Assembly: GCA_035699085.1 (NCBI GenBank) | Contig: DASSBG010000003.1 | Location: forward strand, 1 to 64,000 | Reading direction: 5' to 3' | Length of the DNA: 64,000 bases | Origin: DASSBG01 sp035699085 | Lineage (GTDB): Bacteria; Pseudomonadota; Gammaproteobacteria; Xanthomonadales; Rhodanobacteraceae | Part shown: positions 46,886 to 57,142 of the stretch, in pieces | Position numbering within the stretch: the first letter of the stretch is position 1 | Layout: every line of letters starts with the position of its first letter | The notes under the pieces: generated by a model | What the model saw: the letters and a program-made list of their open reading frames with translations, nothing else | What the model was told of the DNA's origin: nothing | The model's database searches: none | Program-made: the position numbers and the translations under genes

Positions 46886-47173
46886 CTACTTGCGGCGCGG
46901 CGCCTGCTTGACGCTGCCGATGCGGATGTCGTCCTTGTTGGCCGTGACGGTGTGCTCGCCGATGCCCTTGACCTGCGCCAGCTGTTCCGGGCTGTGGAAG
47001 GGGCCGTGCTGCTTCCTGTAGGCGACGATGGCCTTGGCCTTGACGAGGCCGACGCCGTCCAGCGACTTGGCAATGGTCTGGGCGTCGGCGTGGTTGATGT
47101 CGACGGGCGTGCCGGCGATGGCAGGCAGGGCAAAGGCCAGGCTTAGGGCGAGGCCGGTAAGCATGCGGTTCAT
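46886..47173 (-). CDS. ComEA-like helix-hairpin-helix protein
   Basis: A 95-residue protein with a signal peptide (MNRMLTGLALSLAFALPAIA). One ComEA-type HhH domain follows: VDINHADAQTIAKSLDGVGL, then HSPEQLAQVKGIGEHTV. It probably binds DNA in the periplasm during natural uptake. The start has a strong RBS (AAGGAG, 6 nt). Confidence 0.9.
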   Translation of the reverse strand: MNRMLTGLALSLAFALPAIAGTPVDINHADAQTIAKSLDGVGLVKAKAIVAYRKQHGPFHSPEQLAQVKGIGEHTVTANKDDIRIGSVKQAPRRK

Positions 47174-47415
47174 GGTGATCTCCTTCCGGTTTGAAATGGG
47201 TGGTCCGGTGCGTCTGCACCGTGGGGACAGCATGCCGCGCGGCCCGTGCGGCGGCTGCCGGTCACGCGCCTGCCGGCGTGTCCGGCTCGCGCGCGAGGCC
47301 GTGTCGGCTTTCGCCTACGCCGTCGACGCAGCGGTGGTCGTGTCGCCCGCGCTGGCGCCGCCGCCGGTATTTGCCCACGCGTTAGAATGGCCGCTTTGAC
47401 ACGGGAGCCGGCACG

Positions 47416-48834
<1,419 letters not shown>

Positions 48835-48841
48835 GCGGCCG

Positions 48842-49489
48842 ATGCACTTCGACCTGCCGCCAGTCACCCGCGCGCTGCTGATCGCCAACGTCGCGGTCTT
48901 CCTGCTGCAGCAACTGCTTGGCGATGTGCTGCTGGTGCACTTCGCGCTGTGGCCATGGGGACCGGCGCACCAGGCGCTGGGCGAGCATGGCGTGGTTACA
49001 GTGGGCTTTCATGTCTGGCAGCTGGTCACCTACGGCTTCATGCACGGCAGCCTCACGCACATTTTCTTCAACATGTTTGCGCTGTACATGTTTGGCGGCG
49101 TGATCGAGCGCACGCTGGGGCAGGGCAACTTCGTCGCCTACTACTTCGTCTGCATGGTGGTGGCGGCCGTGGCCCAGCTGTGCGTGGTGCACTGGTTCAT
49201 CCCGGGCTTTTACCCGACCATCGGCGCCTCCGGCGCGATCTTCGGCCTGCTGCTGGCCTTCGGCATGCTTTATCCGCACCAGCGGCTGATGCTGCTGTTC
49301 CCGCCGATCCCGATGCCTGCATGGATCTTCGTGGGGGCCTACATCGTCCTGGAACTGGTGCTGGGCGTCACCGGTACCGCCGGCGTCGCCCACTTCGCCC
49401 ATCTCGGCGGCGCGTTGGCCGGTTTCGTCATGATCGAATACTGGCGCGGCCACCTCCCCATCAAGCCGCGCCGCCGGCTGATGCGCTGA
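48842..49489 (+). CDS. Rhomboid-family intramembrane serine protease
   Basis: A 215-residue membrane protein with six helices. The catalytic dyad is S130 (GASGAIFGLL) and H187 (HFAHLGGALAG); the loop-1 region HGSLTHIFFNMFALYMFG is intact. It begins 8 nt after the M20 peptidase. Its substrate is unknown. Confidence 0.93.
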   Translation: MHFDLPPVTRALLIANVAVFLLQQLLGDVLLVHFALWPWGPAHQALGEHGVVTVGFHVWQLVTYGFMHGSLTHIFFNMFALYMFGGVIERTLGQGNFVAYYFVCMVVAAVAQLCVVHWFIPGFYPTIGASGAIFGLLLAFGMLYPHQRLMLLFPPIPMPAWIFVGAYIVLELVLGVTGTAGVAHFAHLGGALAGFVMIEYWRGHLPIKPRRRLMR

Positions 49490-49724
49490 TGCCGCAATCC
49501 AACCTGACGCCGCAAGTCCAGGTTCAACACGACGGGCCAGTGGCGAACCAGGCGTGGTCACTTGCACAGGTGCCGCATCAGGATGGGGGCAACAAGCCAA
49601 AGCCGGCTCCCGGCCTTCGGCCTTGAGCAGGTCTGCAGCATTGCGTCGTGCGGCGCTGGCGCCGAACCGAGCGTCGCAGGTCGGTGGCGCTGCAGTCGTC
49701 ACTGGCTGAAGTTGCGTCGTTCGC

Positions 49725-49754
49725 AAAAAAGGCGCCCGCCATGTGGCGGGCGCC
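49725..49754 (-). terminator. Intrinsic terminator of the S53 peptidase gene
   Basis: On the minus strand a perfect 10-bp stem GGCGCCCGCC (49754-49745) pairs with GGCGGGCGCC (49740-49731) around ATGT-type 4-nt loop. Six T follow at 49730-49725. The stem lies 22 nt after the stop codon. Confidence 0.92.
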
Positions 49755-49776
49755 CGGACGGCAGTGCGAGCCAGGC

Positions 49777-51399
49777 TCAGAGGCTGGCGTTCAGCGCACT
49801 CACGTCGATGCTGCCAAAGCCGCTGGCATAGTCCCAACCGGCGGTGGCGGTTTCGCCGCCGTTGCTGCCAGACGTGATGTCGTGGTAGACGCCGGTCGAC
49901 ACGTTGTACAGGTACGGACCGGCAAAACCGAGGCCGGGATGCGCCGCCAGCATGCGGGCCCAGGTTGCCGCGAACAGCGGCGCCGACAGGCTGGTGCCGC
50001 CGTACTGCGCCAGGCCACCGTTGACCACGATGATCGAGCCCGAGTAGGGATCCGCATCGAAGGCCACGTCCGCCACGTCGCGGTGGTTGTCGCCGAGCGT
50101 CTGCCAGTCCGGCTTCGGTTCCACCGTGCTCGGGCTGCCACCGGCGTCGGCCCAGAGGGTCTCGCCATACCAGTTGCCCGAGCTGTCGGTCGACAGCGTC
50201 GTGCCGCTGACCGCGATCACGTAGGGCGAGCTGGCCGGGTAGCTCGGCGTCGTAGCGTGGGGCCCGCCCTTGCCGCATTCGTTCGAACCGGAGTCGCCGG
50301 TCGAGATCGAGAACGTCTGCCCCTGGGCCACGGCCAGCGCGAGGATCTGGTCATCCGCCGCCATCGAACCGTCCTGGTAGGCGTAGGTTTCACATTCGCC
50401 CAGCGAGACATTGATCACCTGCGCCTGGTTGTCGCTGACCACCTTGTTGAAGGCCTGGGTGAGATCGCTGTTGGTCAGTGAAGTGGCGGCATAGAAGATC
50501 AGCTTGGCGACCCCGCCGGACATGCCGACGATGTTCTGGCTGTCCAGATCCCATTCCGCCGTGCCGCTGGTGTCGGAGCCGCGCGCGCCGGGGTAGACCA
50601 CCGCGGTGTTGACGTCCGGCAGGCCATGGCTCGAGGTGAATGTGTGGAGGTCGATGAGTGGCTGGGTCATGTCGCCGTCGGAGATGATGCCGACCGTCAC
50701 GCTGGAGGCCGTGGGCGTGCTGCCGACGTTGTAGATGGCCTGGAACTCCTGCGGGTAATGCCCGGTGACTACGCCGCCGGTGCTGCCGCCGCCACCGCCG
50801 CCGTGACCGCCGCCATGACCATTGCCCATCGTGTGGGCGTGGTGGACGGTCTGCAGCCCGAGTACGCTGAGGACGGAACCGGCAAGCCCGGCCGGCACGT
50901 GAACGTCGTCGGTGTTGGCATAGGCGCTGCGGCCATGGGCCGTCGTCACCGACGCCAGCCGGGTGTTGAACGCCGCCGCGGCCGCGGCCGCGTTACCGTC
51001 CGCGGAGATGACCAGACGGTTGCTGGACACGTGGATGTTGGTGAAGCCGGCGTCGTCGAGGTAGTCGACCACGGCCTGGACCTCGTCGTCGCTGGGCGAG
51101 AACACGTCGACCACGTCCTGCGCGGACATCGTGATTGCGGAACGCGGGTTGGCACGGCTTGCAAGTACCTGATGAAGCAGGTCCTTGTTGTTGACCTTCA
51201 GCACCACGGAGATGCGCAACGGCGTGTCCGGCGCCGCCGGGCCGTGGTTCACCGCGCCGGGAGCGAGCTGCACGGCGTGTGTGGCCGTCGCGGCCCACCC
51301 GGGGGCGGAACCGTGCGCCAACGCCGGTAGCGAGGCCGCCAGCGCCATGGCCGTGCCGATGGCCATGCAAAGCGACGCCTTCTTCATGCGATTTTTCAT
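49777..51399 (-). CDS. Secreted S53-family serine carboxyl peptidase (sedolisin/kumamolisin-like)
   Basis: A 540-residue protein. It has a signal peptide (about 1-29), an activation domain (about 60-185), a Gly-rich linker (about 193-206, HGGGHGGGGGG) and a catalytic domain. Catalytic residues are E282 and D286 (AEWDLD), D369 (SISTGDSGS) and S470 (YGGTSLSAP). Such proteases act at acid pH outside the cell after removal of the prodomain. ATG 51399 has AAGGA 8 nt upstream. A terminator-like hairpin lies in its 5' leader. Confidence 0.94.
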   Translation of the reverse strand: MKNRMKKASLCMAIGTAMALAASLPALAHGSAPGWAATATHAVQLAPGAVNHGPAAPDTPLRISVVLKVNNKDLLHQVLASRANPRSAITMSAQDVVDVFSPSDDEVQAVVDYLDDAGFTNIHVSSNRLVISADGNAAAAAAAFNTRLASVTTAHGRSAYANTDDVHVPAGLAGSVLSVLGLQTVHHAHTMGNGHGGGHGGGGGGSTGGVVTGHYPQEFQAIYNVGSTPTASSVTVGIISDGDMTQPLIDLHTFTSSHGLPDVNTAVVYPGARGSDTSGTAEWDLDSQNIVGMSGGVAKLIFYAATSLTNSDLTQAFNKVVSDNQAQVINVSLGECETYAYQDGSMAADDQILALAVAQGQTFSISTGDSGSNECGKGGPHATTPSYPASSPYVIAVSGTTLSTDSSGNWYGETLWADAGGSPSTVEPKPDWQTLGDNHRDVADVAFDADPYSGSIIVVNGGLAQYGGTSLSAPLFAATWARMLAAHPGLGFAGPYLYNVSTGVYHDITSGSNGGETATAGWDYASGFGSIDVSALNASL

Positions 51400-51425
51400 C
51401 GAACCATCCTTTTCATCTGGACCAA

Positions 51426-51458
51426 GAAAAAGTCCCGAGCGACTCGAACGACCGGGAC
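51426..51458 (-). terminator. Terminator-like hairpin in the leader of the S53 gene (candidate attenuator)
   Basis: On the minus strand GTCCCG (51458-51453) pairs with CGGGAC (51437-51432), with further CG pairs inside. CTTTTTC follows (51431-51426), 27 nt before the start codon. It resembles an intrinsic terminator upstream of the gene it would control. Confidence 0.55.
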
Positions 51459-51755
51459 AACCCGGCAAGTCTCCGTGTCTCTTCAGGGGCGTGCGCGGAC
51501 CGCTCCATGTGGCCGCACCGTGTCGACAAGGGACTAACTGAGGCCCGCCTGAACCGGCACGCTAGCAGAAAACGGCCCTTCATCGGGAGGCAAGGCTCGC
51601 GGCCGCCGCGGTCGTGTTCAGCGGCTGTCAAGCCCGTTCAGCTGCCGCCGCCCCTGACCGGCATGTGAATGCGGCCCGTGCCCGCGGCTGGCTGGCGCCA
51701 GGCACGCCGCCTGAGGCGGCGCTGAGCAGAGTCTTAACTTTGGCCGAGGCCGCGT

Positions 51756-51784
51756 TTGACTGGCCAGCGGGCCGAGCCTAGGCT
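51756..51784 (+). promoter_or_regulatory. Candidate promoter for hpnH
   Basis: TTGACT (51756-51761), a 17-nt spacer, and TAGGCT (51779-51784), 58 nt before ATG 51842. The -35 is strong and the -10 weak. Confidence 0.45.
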
Positions 51785-51841
51785 TGCCGAAGGCTAACGC
51801 GGCGCCTGACGATGCCGCGTCCACACAGCGAGGAACGCGCA

Positions 51842-52969
51842 ATGGGCATACCTCTGGTCCAGCAGTACCGTGTCGGCCGCTACGTGCTCGGCAAGAAACT
51901 GCGTGGCGAAAAGCGTTTTCCGCTCACGCTGATGCTCGAGCCGCTGTTCCAGTGCAACCTTGCCTGCCCGGGCTGCGGCAAGATCGATTACGAGGACAGC
52001 ATCCTGCGCAAACGCATGAGCGTGGAGGAGGCGCTGCACGCGGTCGACGAGTGTGGCGCGCCGATGGTCTCGATCCCCGGCGGCGAGCCGCTGATCCACA
52101 AGGAGATCGTGCAGATCGTCGAAGGCATCGTCGCGCGCAAGAAGTTTGTCTACCTGTGCACCAACGCGATCCTGCTGAAGCAGAAACTGCACCTGTTCAG
52201 ACCTTCGCCCTACCTGACGTTCTCGGTGCACCTCGATGGCGACCGTGAGCGGCATGACGAGTCGGTCGACCGCAAGGGCGTGTTCGACAAGACCGTCGAG
52301 GCGATCCGCGCGGCCCTGGACCAGGGTTTTCGCGTGACCGTCAACTGCACCTTGTTCAATGGCGAGGACCCCCAGCGGGTGGCCGACTTTTTCGACTACG
52401 CCACCGACCTCGGCGTCGAAGGCATCACCATCTCGCCCGGCTACAGCTACCAGCACGCCGCCAAGCAGGAGGCCTTCCTGTCGCGTAATGCCAGCAAGCG
52501 ACTGTTCCGCGGGATCTTCAAGCTGGGCAAGCAGCGCGGCGGCAAATGGCGCTTCAACCAGTCGGCGTTGTTCATCGACTTCCTCGCCGGCAACCAGAGC
52601 TACCAGTGCACACCGTGGTCGATGCCCTGCTACAACATCTTCGGCTGGCAAAAGCCCTGCTACTTGCTGGTTGACGAGGGCCACGTTCCGACCTTCAAGC
52701 AGCTGATGGAGGAGACCGACTGGAACGCCTACGGCACCGGCCGCAATCCAAAGTGCGACAACTGCATGGCGCATTGCGGCTACGAGGGCACGGCGGTGGA
52801 GGATACGTTCGCGCACCCGATCAAGGCGCTTGTGGCGTCCCTGCGCGGGCCGCGCACCAGCGGCGCGATGGCGCCGGACCTGCCGGTGCTCTACGACCGC
52901 GAGGCGATTCCGGACGCACCCGGCGCGAACGAAGTCCGCATCCCGCTCAGCGAGATTGGCCACCGCTGA
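51842..52969 (+). CDS. hpnH: Hopanoid biosynthesis radical SAM protein HpnH (adenosylhopane synthase)
   Basis: A 375-residue radical SAM enzyme. The cluster cysteines are C38, C42 and C45 (FQCNLACPGCGKI); SIPGGEPLIHKEI is the SAM-binding GGEP. The C-terminal cysteine-rich segment includes PKCDNCMAHCGYEG. It joins the 5'-deoxyadenosyl group to diploptene, the first step in extended hopanoids. GAGGAA precedes the ATG. hpnB follows by 15 nt. No squalene-hopene cyclase is in the window. Confidence 0.95.
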   Translation: MGIPLVQQYRVGRYVLGKKLRGEKRFPLTLMLEPLFQCNLACPGCGKIDYEDSILRKRMSVEEALHAVDECGAPMVSIPGGEPLIHKEIVQIVEGIVARKKFVYLCTNAILLKQKLHLFRPSPYLTFSVHLDGDRERHDESVDRKGVFDKTVEAIRAALDQGFRVTVNCTLFNGEDPQRVADFFDYATDLGVEGITISPGYSYQHAAKQEAFLSRNASKRLFRGIFKLGKQRGGKWRFNQSALFIDFLAGNQSYQCTPWSMPCYNIFGWQKPCYLLVDEGHVPTFKQLMEETDWNAYGTGRNPKCDNCMAHCGYEGTAVEDTFAHPIKALVASLRGPRTSGAMAPDLPVLYDREAIPDAPGANEVRIPLSEIGHR

Positions 52970-52984
52970 GCGCGGCGGCCGGGC

Positions 52985-54103
52985 ATGACCGCCACCGTCG
53001 TCGCCTGGCTTGCCGCGGCGCTGTGGTGGTGCATGTTGCTGCTGCCGTGGCGACCGTGGAGCACGTGCGAGCGCCTGCCGATCGAGCCCTGCGACCTTGG
53101 TTGCGACGAGGCTGCCCTTGGCGACGTCACCGTACTGATCCCAGCGCGTGACGAGGCGGCACTGCTGCCGGGCACCCTGCGGGCACTGGCGGGGCAGGCG
53201 CCGGGGCTGCGCATCATCGTCATCGATGACCAATCGGCCGATGCCACCGCGGCGCTGGCTGCCGCGGGCGGTGCCGAGGTGGTTCCGGGCAGCCCGCTGC
53301 CTGCCGGCTGGACGGGCAAGCTCTGGGCGCTGGAGCAGGGGCGCCGCCGCGTGCACAGCCGCTGGATTCTGCTGCTGGATGCCGATATCGAGTTGCAGCC
53401 CGGCACGCTGGCGGCGCTGAGGCGGCTGGCTCTCGAGCGCCGGCGACAGCTGGTGTCGGTGATGGCCCTGCTGCGCACGCAAGGCCTCTGGGAACGCGCG
53501 CTGATGCCGGCCTTCGTCTTTTTTTTCAAGCTGTTGTATCCGTTTTCGCTGTCCAATTCGAGCTGGCGTGGCGTGGCCGCGGCGGCCGGTGGCTGCATGC
53601 TGGTGGAGGCGCGGGCGCTGCACGATGCCGGCGGTTTTGCCGCGATCGGCGACGTCGTGATCGACGACTGCGCGCTGGCGCGGCTGCTGAAATCCAACGG
53701 CCAGCGCACCTGGATTGGCCTGTCGCACGCGGTGCGCAGCCAGCGCGCCTGCGACTCGTTCGGCGAAGTTGCGCACATGGTCGCGCGCACCGCCTACAGC
53801 CAACTGCGTTACTCGCCGCTGCTGCTGCTGGCCTGCACGCTGGCGCTGGCGCTGGCGTTCTGGGTGCCGGTGGCAGCGCTGATCGAGCCGCGTACCCGGC
53901 TGCCGGCGCTGCTGGCGTGGCTGGCGATGGTCGCCTGCTACCTGCCGACACTGCGCTTCTACCGCCGCTCGCCGCTGTGGTGCCTGGCCCTGCCGCTGGT
54001 CGGCACGGCCTATCTCGGCATGACGTGGCAGTCGGCGTGGCGCTGCTGGCGCGGCGTGCGCAGCCGCTGGAAAGGCCGGGACTACGGCCGCCAGCGTGGC
54101 TGA
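52985..54103 (+). CDS. hpnB: Hopanoid-associated glycosyltransferase HpnB
   Basis: A 372-residue membrane glycosyltransferase of family 2. One N-terminal helix is followed by the GT-A domain (VTVLIPARDEAALLPGTL, IIVIDDQSADAT and the metal site LLLDADIEL). C-terminal helices follow (about 285-345). The sequence plan and its place behind hpnH identify HpnB. It probably acts in hopanoid side-chain decoration, but its exact reaction is not settled. Confidence 0.88.
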   Translation: MTATVVAWLAAALWWCMLLLPWRPWSTCERLPIEPCDLGCDEAALGDVTVLIPARDEAALLPGTLRALAGQAPGLRIIVIDDQSADATAALAAAGGAEVVPGSPLPAGWTGKLWALEQGRRRVHSRWILLLDADIELQPGTLAALRRLALERRRQLVSVMALLRTQGLWERALMPAFVFFFKLLYPFSLSNSSWRGVAAAAGGCMLVEARALHDAGGFAAIGDVVIDDCALARLLKSNGQRTWIGLSHAVRSQRACDSFGEVAHMVARTAYSQLRYSPLLLLACTLALALAFWVPVAALIEPRTRLPALLAWLAMVACYLPTLRFYRRSPLWCLALPLVGTAYLGMTWQSAWRCWRGVRSRWKGRDYGRQRG

Positions 54104-54482
54104 GCCGCGATTTGCCCGTTGGATGTGGGTGCGCGATTGTCGGGTTACGGCCTGACGGCCCAACCCGACCTACGGCAATCCGGATCGCCGGCGCGGCCCG
54201 TAGACCAAGGCAACGCCGTAGGTCGGGTTAGCGCCGCAGGCGCGTAACTCGACGTCGCCACGGCGCCCCAGGTGCGTAAACGTAACCCGACATCGCCGCG
54301 CATTGCGCTGGTCGGAGGCCAGACCAAGTGCAATGGGTTACACACAGGCGGCAACACCGCCCAATGGCGGTGCAGGGCAGGGTGCGGCGGAATCGGCTAA
54401 AATTTCCCGTTCCGTGGCGGCTCGCACTGCCATCACCCTCATGACCGATGCTGCGCGCGGCGCGGCGCGCCGGAGATGACGC
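54104..54482. other. 379-nt intergenic region with palindromes
   Basis: Mostly filled by the palindromic cluster at 54139-54341. Then TAAAAT (54398-54403), a possible -10 for the acyl-CoA dehydrogenase gene, without a clear -35. Confidence 0.5.
54139..54341. repeat. Cluster of three GTCGGGTTA-type palindromic elements
   Basis: Hairpin 1 pairs GTCGGGTT (54139-54146) with AACCCGAC (54162-54169). Hairpin 2 pairs 54222-54235 with 54239-54253 (GTCGGGTTAGCGCC type). Hairpin 3 pairs GTAACCC (54282-54288) with GGGTTAC (54335-54341), with CATTGC/GCAATG inside. Hairpins 1 and 2 share an inverted 15-mer, AACCCGACCTACGGC (54162-54176 and 54215-54229). These GTAGGTCGGGTTA elements are common in gammaproteobacterial intergenic DNA. 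Confidence 0.8.
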
Positions 54483-55643
54483 ATGGATTTCGACTTTTCC
54501 GAGGACCAGCTTTCCATCCAGTCGATTGCCCGCGATTTCGCGCAAAAGCGCATTGCGCCGGCGGCGGCCGGGCATGACCAGGCGGGCACCTTCCCGTTGG
54601 AGACCATCCGCGAAATGGGCCAGCTCGGCCTGATGGGCATCGAGGTGCCGGCCGAGTACGGCGGCGCCGGCATGGACCCGATTGCGTACGTGCTGGCCAT
54701 GATCGAGGTGGCGGCCGCCGACGCGGCGACCTCGACCATCATGTCGGTCAACAACTCGCTGTTCTGCAACGGCATCCTCAAGCACGGCACCGAGGAACAG
54801 AAGCAGACGTATGTACGTGCGATCGCCTCCGGCGAGGCCATTGGCGCCTACGCGCTCACCGAGCCGCAGTCCGGCTCCGATGCGTCGGCGATGCATACGC
54901 GCGCGGTGCGCAACGGCGACGGCGACTGGGTGATCAACGGCAAGAAGAGCTGGATCACCTCCGGCCCGGTCGCGCGCTACATCGTGCTGTTTGCCATCAG
55001 CACGCCGGGCATCGGCGCCAAGGGCATCTCGGCCTTCATCATCGATACGGAGAAGCCGGGTTTCCACGCCGGCAAGACCGAGCCCAAGCTCGGCATCCGT
55101 GCCTCGGCGACCTGCGAGATCGAGTTTGCCGACTACGTCTGCCCCGCCGCCAACATGCTGGGCGAGGAAGGGCGCGGCTTCGGCATCGCCATGGGCGTGC
55201 TCGACGCCGGCCGCATCGGCATCGCCTCGCAGGCTGTCGGCATCGCCCGTGCCGCCTACGAGGCCAGCCTGGAATGGGCGCGCGAGCGCAAGGCCTTCGG
55301 CAAGCCCATCGGCGCCTTCCAGATGACCCAGGCCAAGATCGCCGACATGAAGTGCAAGCTGGATGCGGCCACCCTGCTGACCCTGCGCGCGGCCTGGACC
55401 AAGAAACAGGCCGAGGCAAGCGGCGGGCGCTTCGGCACCGAAGCCGCGATCGCCAAGCTGACCGCCTCGGAGGCGGCGATGTGGATCGCCCACCAGGCGG
55501 TACAGATCCACGGCGGCATGGGCTATTCGCGCGAGATGCCGCTGGAACGCTACTTCCGCGACGCCAAGATCACCGAAATCTACGAGGGCACCAGCGAGAT
55601 CCAGCGCATGGTGATCGCCCGCGCCGAAACCGGCCTGCGCTGA
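54483..55643 (+). CDS. Acyl-CoA dehydrogenase (short/medium-chain type)
   Basis: A 386-residue flavoenzyme. FAD and substrate motifs are AYALTEPQSGSDAS and WITSGPVARYIV; the catalytic base is E368 in IYEGTSEIQR. IHGGMGYSREMPLERYFRD is intact. It oxidises acyl-CoA to enoyl-CoA in the cytoplasm, the step before the FadB-like enzyme found at the window's start. Chain length or branched-chain preference cannot be told. Confidence 0.92.
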   Translation: MDFDFSEDQLSIQSIARDFAQKRIAPAAAGHDQAGTFPLETIREMGQLGLMGIEVPAEYGGAGMDPIAYVLAMIEVAAADAATSTIMSVNNSLFCNGILKHGTEEQKQTYVRAIASGEAIGAYALTEPQSGSDASAMHTRAVRNGDGDWVINGKKSWITSGPVARYIVLFAISTPGIGAKGISAFIIDTEKPGFHAGKTEPKLGIRASATCEIEFADYVCPAANMLGEEGRGFGIAMGVLDAGRIGIASQAVGIARAAYEASLEWARERKAFGKPIGAFQMTQAKIADMKCKLDAATLLTLRAAWTKKQAEASGGRFGTEAAIAKLTASEAAMWIAHQAVQIHGGMGYSREMPLERYFRDAKITEIYEGTSEIQRMVIARAETGLR

Positions 55644-55654
55644 GCGCACCGCGC

Positions 55655-56440
55655 ATGCGTGTTCTGGTCAGCAACGACGACGGCGTCGACGCCCCCGGCA
55701 TCCAGGTGCTGGCGAAGCGGCTGGCGGAAGTGGGCGAGGTGACGGTGGTCGCGCCGGATCGCGATCGCTCGGGCGCCAGCAATTCGCTGACCCTGGACCT
55801 GCCGATCCGCGTCAAGCAGCAACCGAATGGCTTCTATCGGGTCGCCGGCACACCGACCGACTGCGTGCACCTGGCGCTGGCCGGCTTGCTCGAGCACGAG
55901 CCGGACATCGTGGTGTCGGGGATCAACAACTCCTCGAACCTCGGCGATGACGTGATTTACTCCGGCACGGTGTCGGCGGCAATGGAAGGGCGCTTCCTCG
56001 GTTTGCCGGCGATTGCCGTGTCGCTGGCCGGCGAGGAATTCAACGTTCGCCATTACGAATCGGCGGCGCGCGCTGTGCTGTTGCTGACGCGCCGCCTGCT
56101 GGTCGAGCCGTTGCCCGCCGACACCATCCTCAACGTCAACGTGCCCGACAGGCCGTGGTCCGAGCTGGCGGGTTTCGAGGTCACCCGCCTCGGCCGCCGC
56201 CACCGCTCCGCGCCGAGCGTGCCGGCCACCGATCCGCGCGGCCACCCGGTGTGGTGGATTGGCCCGGCCGGGCCGGCCGAGGACGACGGTCCGGGCACCG
56301 ACTTCAGCGCCATCGCCCGCGGGTTCATCTCGGTGACGCCGATCCACGTCGACCTGACGCGTTTCCAGGCACTGGAAAAAGTCGGCAGCTGGGTGAGCGC
56401 GCTGGACATCGAGCACGACGCAACCGGCGGAGCCGCCTGA
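55655..56440 (+). CDS. surE: 5'/3'-nucleotidase SurE
   Basis: A 261-residue survival protein. The metal site is VLVSNDDGVDAPG, and SGINNSSNLGDDVIYSGTVSAAMEG is the conserved active-site stretch. It dephosphorylates nucleoside monophosphates. ATG 55655 begins the family motif. The stop overlaps the pcm start (TGATG), as in many proteobacteria. Confidence 0.96.
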   Translation: MRVLVSNDDGVDAPGIQVLAKRLAEVGEVTVVAPDRDRSGASNSLTLDLPIRVKQQPNGFYRVAGTPTDCVHLALAGLLEHEPDIVVSGINNSSNLGDDVIYSGTVSAAMEGRFLGLPAIAVSLAGEEFNVRHYESAARAVLLLTRRLLVEPLPADTILNVNVPDRPWSELAGFEVTRLGRRHRSAPSVPATDPRGHPVWWIGPAGPAEDDGPGTDFSAIARGFISVTPIHVDLTRFQALEKVGSWVSALDIEHDATGGAA

Positions 56441-57105
56441 TGCCGCACTGGAAGGAAAGCGCCGGCCAGGGGCTGACCTCGCAGCGTGCCCGCGACCGCC
56501 TGGTGGCGCAGCTGCGCAAGGAGGGCATCAGCGACACCCGCGTACTCGACGTCATGCGAACGCTGCCGCGGCACCTGTTCCTTGACGAGGTGATGGCGTC
56601 GCGCGCGTACGAAAACACCGCCTTGCCCATCGGCCACGGGCAGACGCTGTCGCAGCCGTGGGTGGTGGCGCGGATGACCGAGGTGCTGCTGCGCGACCAC
56701 GTGCCGGCGCGGGTGCTGGAGATCGGCACCGGCTCCGGCTACCAGGCGGCGGTGCTGTCGGCCCTGGTTGAGCAGGTCTACAGCGTCGAGCGCATCGAGG
56801 AATTGCTGCGCCAGGCGCGCCGCCGCTTCCGCCGGCTCGGCTTCGACAACATCCGAACGCGGCACGACGACGGCAGCATGGGCTGGCAGGCCGAGGCACC
56901 GTTCGACGGCATCGTCCTCACCGCCGCCGGCGAAGGCGTGCCGCCGGGCCTGCTGGACCAACTGGCCGACGGTGGCGTGCTGGTGGCGCCGCTGGGGCCG
57001 GCCAGCGGGCAGCGGCTGGTCCGCCTGCAAAAGCACGATGGCGAGATCGAGCGCGAGGACCTCGGCGGCGTCAGTTTCGTGCCGCTGCTGGGTGGCATCG
57101 GCTGA
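56440..57105 (+). CDS. pcm: Protein-L-isoaspartate O-methyltransferase
   Basis: A 221-residue SAM methyltransferase. Signatures are PIGHGQTLSQPWVVARM, VLEIGTGSGYQAAVLS and PFDGIVLTAA. It repairs isoaspartyl residues in aged proteins. It forms the usual surE-pcm-nlpD unit. Confidence 0.96.
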   Translation: MPHWKESAGQGLTSQRARDRLVAQLRKEGISDTRVLDVMRTLPRHLFLDEVMASRAYENTALPIGHGQTLSQPWVVARMTEVLLRDHVPARVLEIGTGSGYQAAVLSALVEQVYSVERIEELLRQARRRFRRLGFDNIRTRHDDGSMGWQAEAPFDGIVLTAAGEGVPPGLLDQLADGGVLVAPLGPASGQRLVRLQKHDGEIEREDLGGVSFVPLLGGIG

Positions 57106-57142
57106 CCCGCTGCCGTCCCCGGGCACGCTAGACTAACCACCG

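Larger units (their letters stand above)
51400..51841. other. 442-nt divergent intergenic region (S53 peptidase / hpnH)
   Basis: It holds the S53 leader hairpin and a sigma-70-like promoter toward hpnH. I see no gene. The sequence from 51480 to 51740 contains nothing I can assign. Confidence 0.45.
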
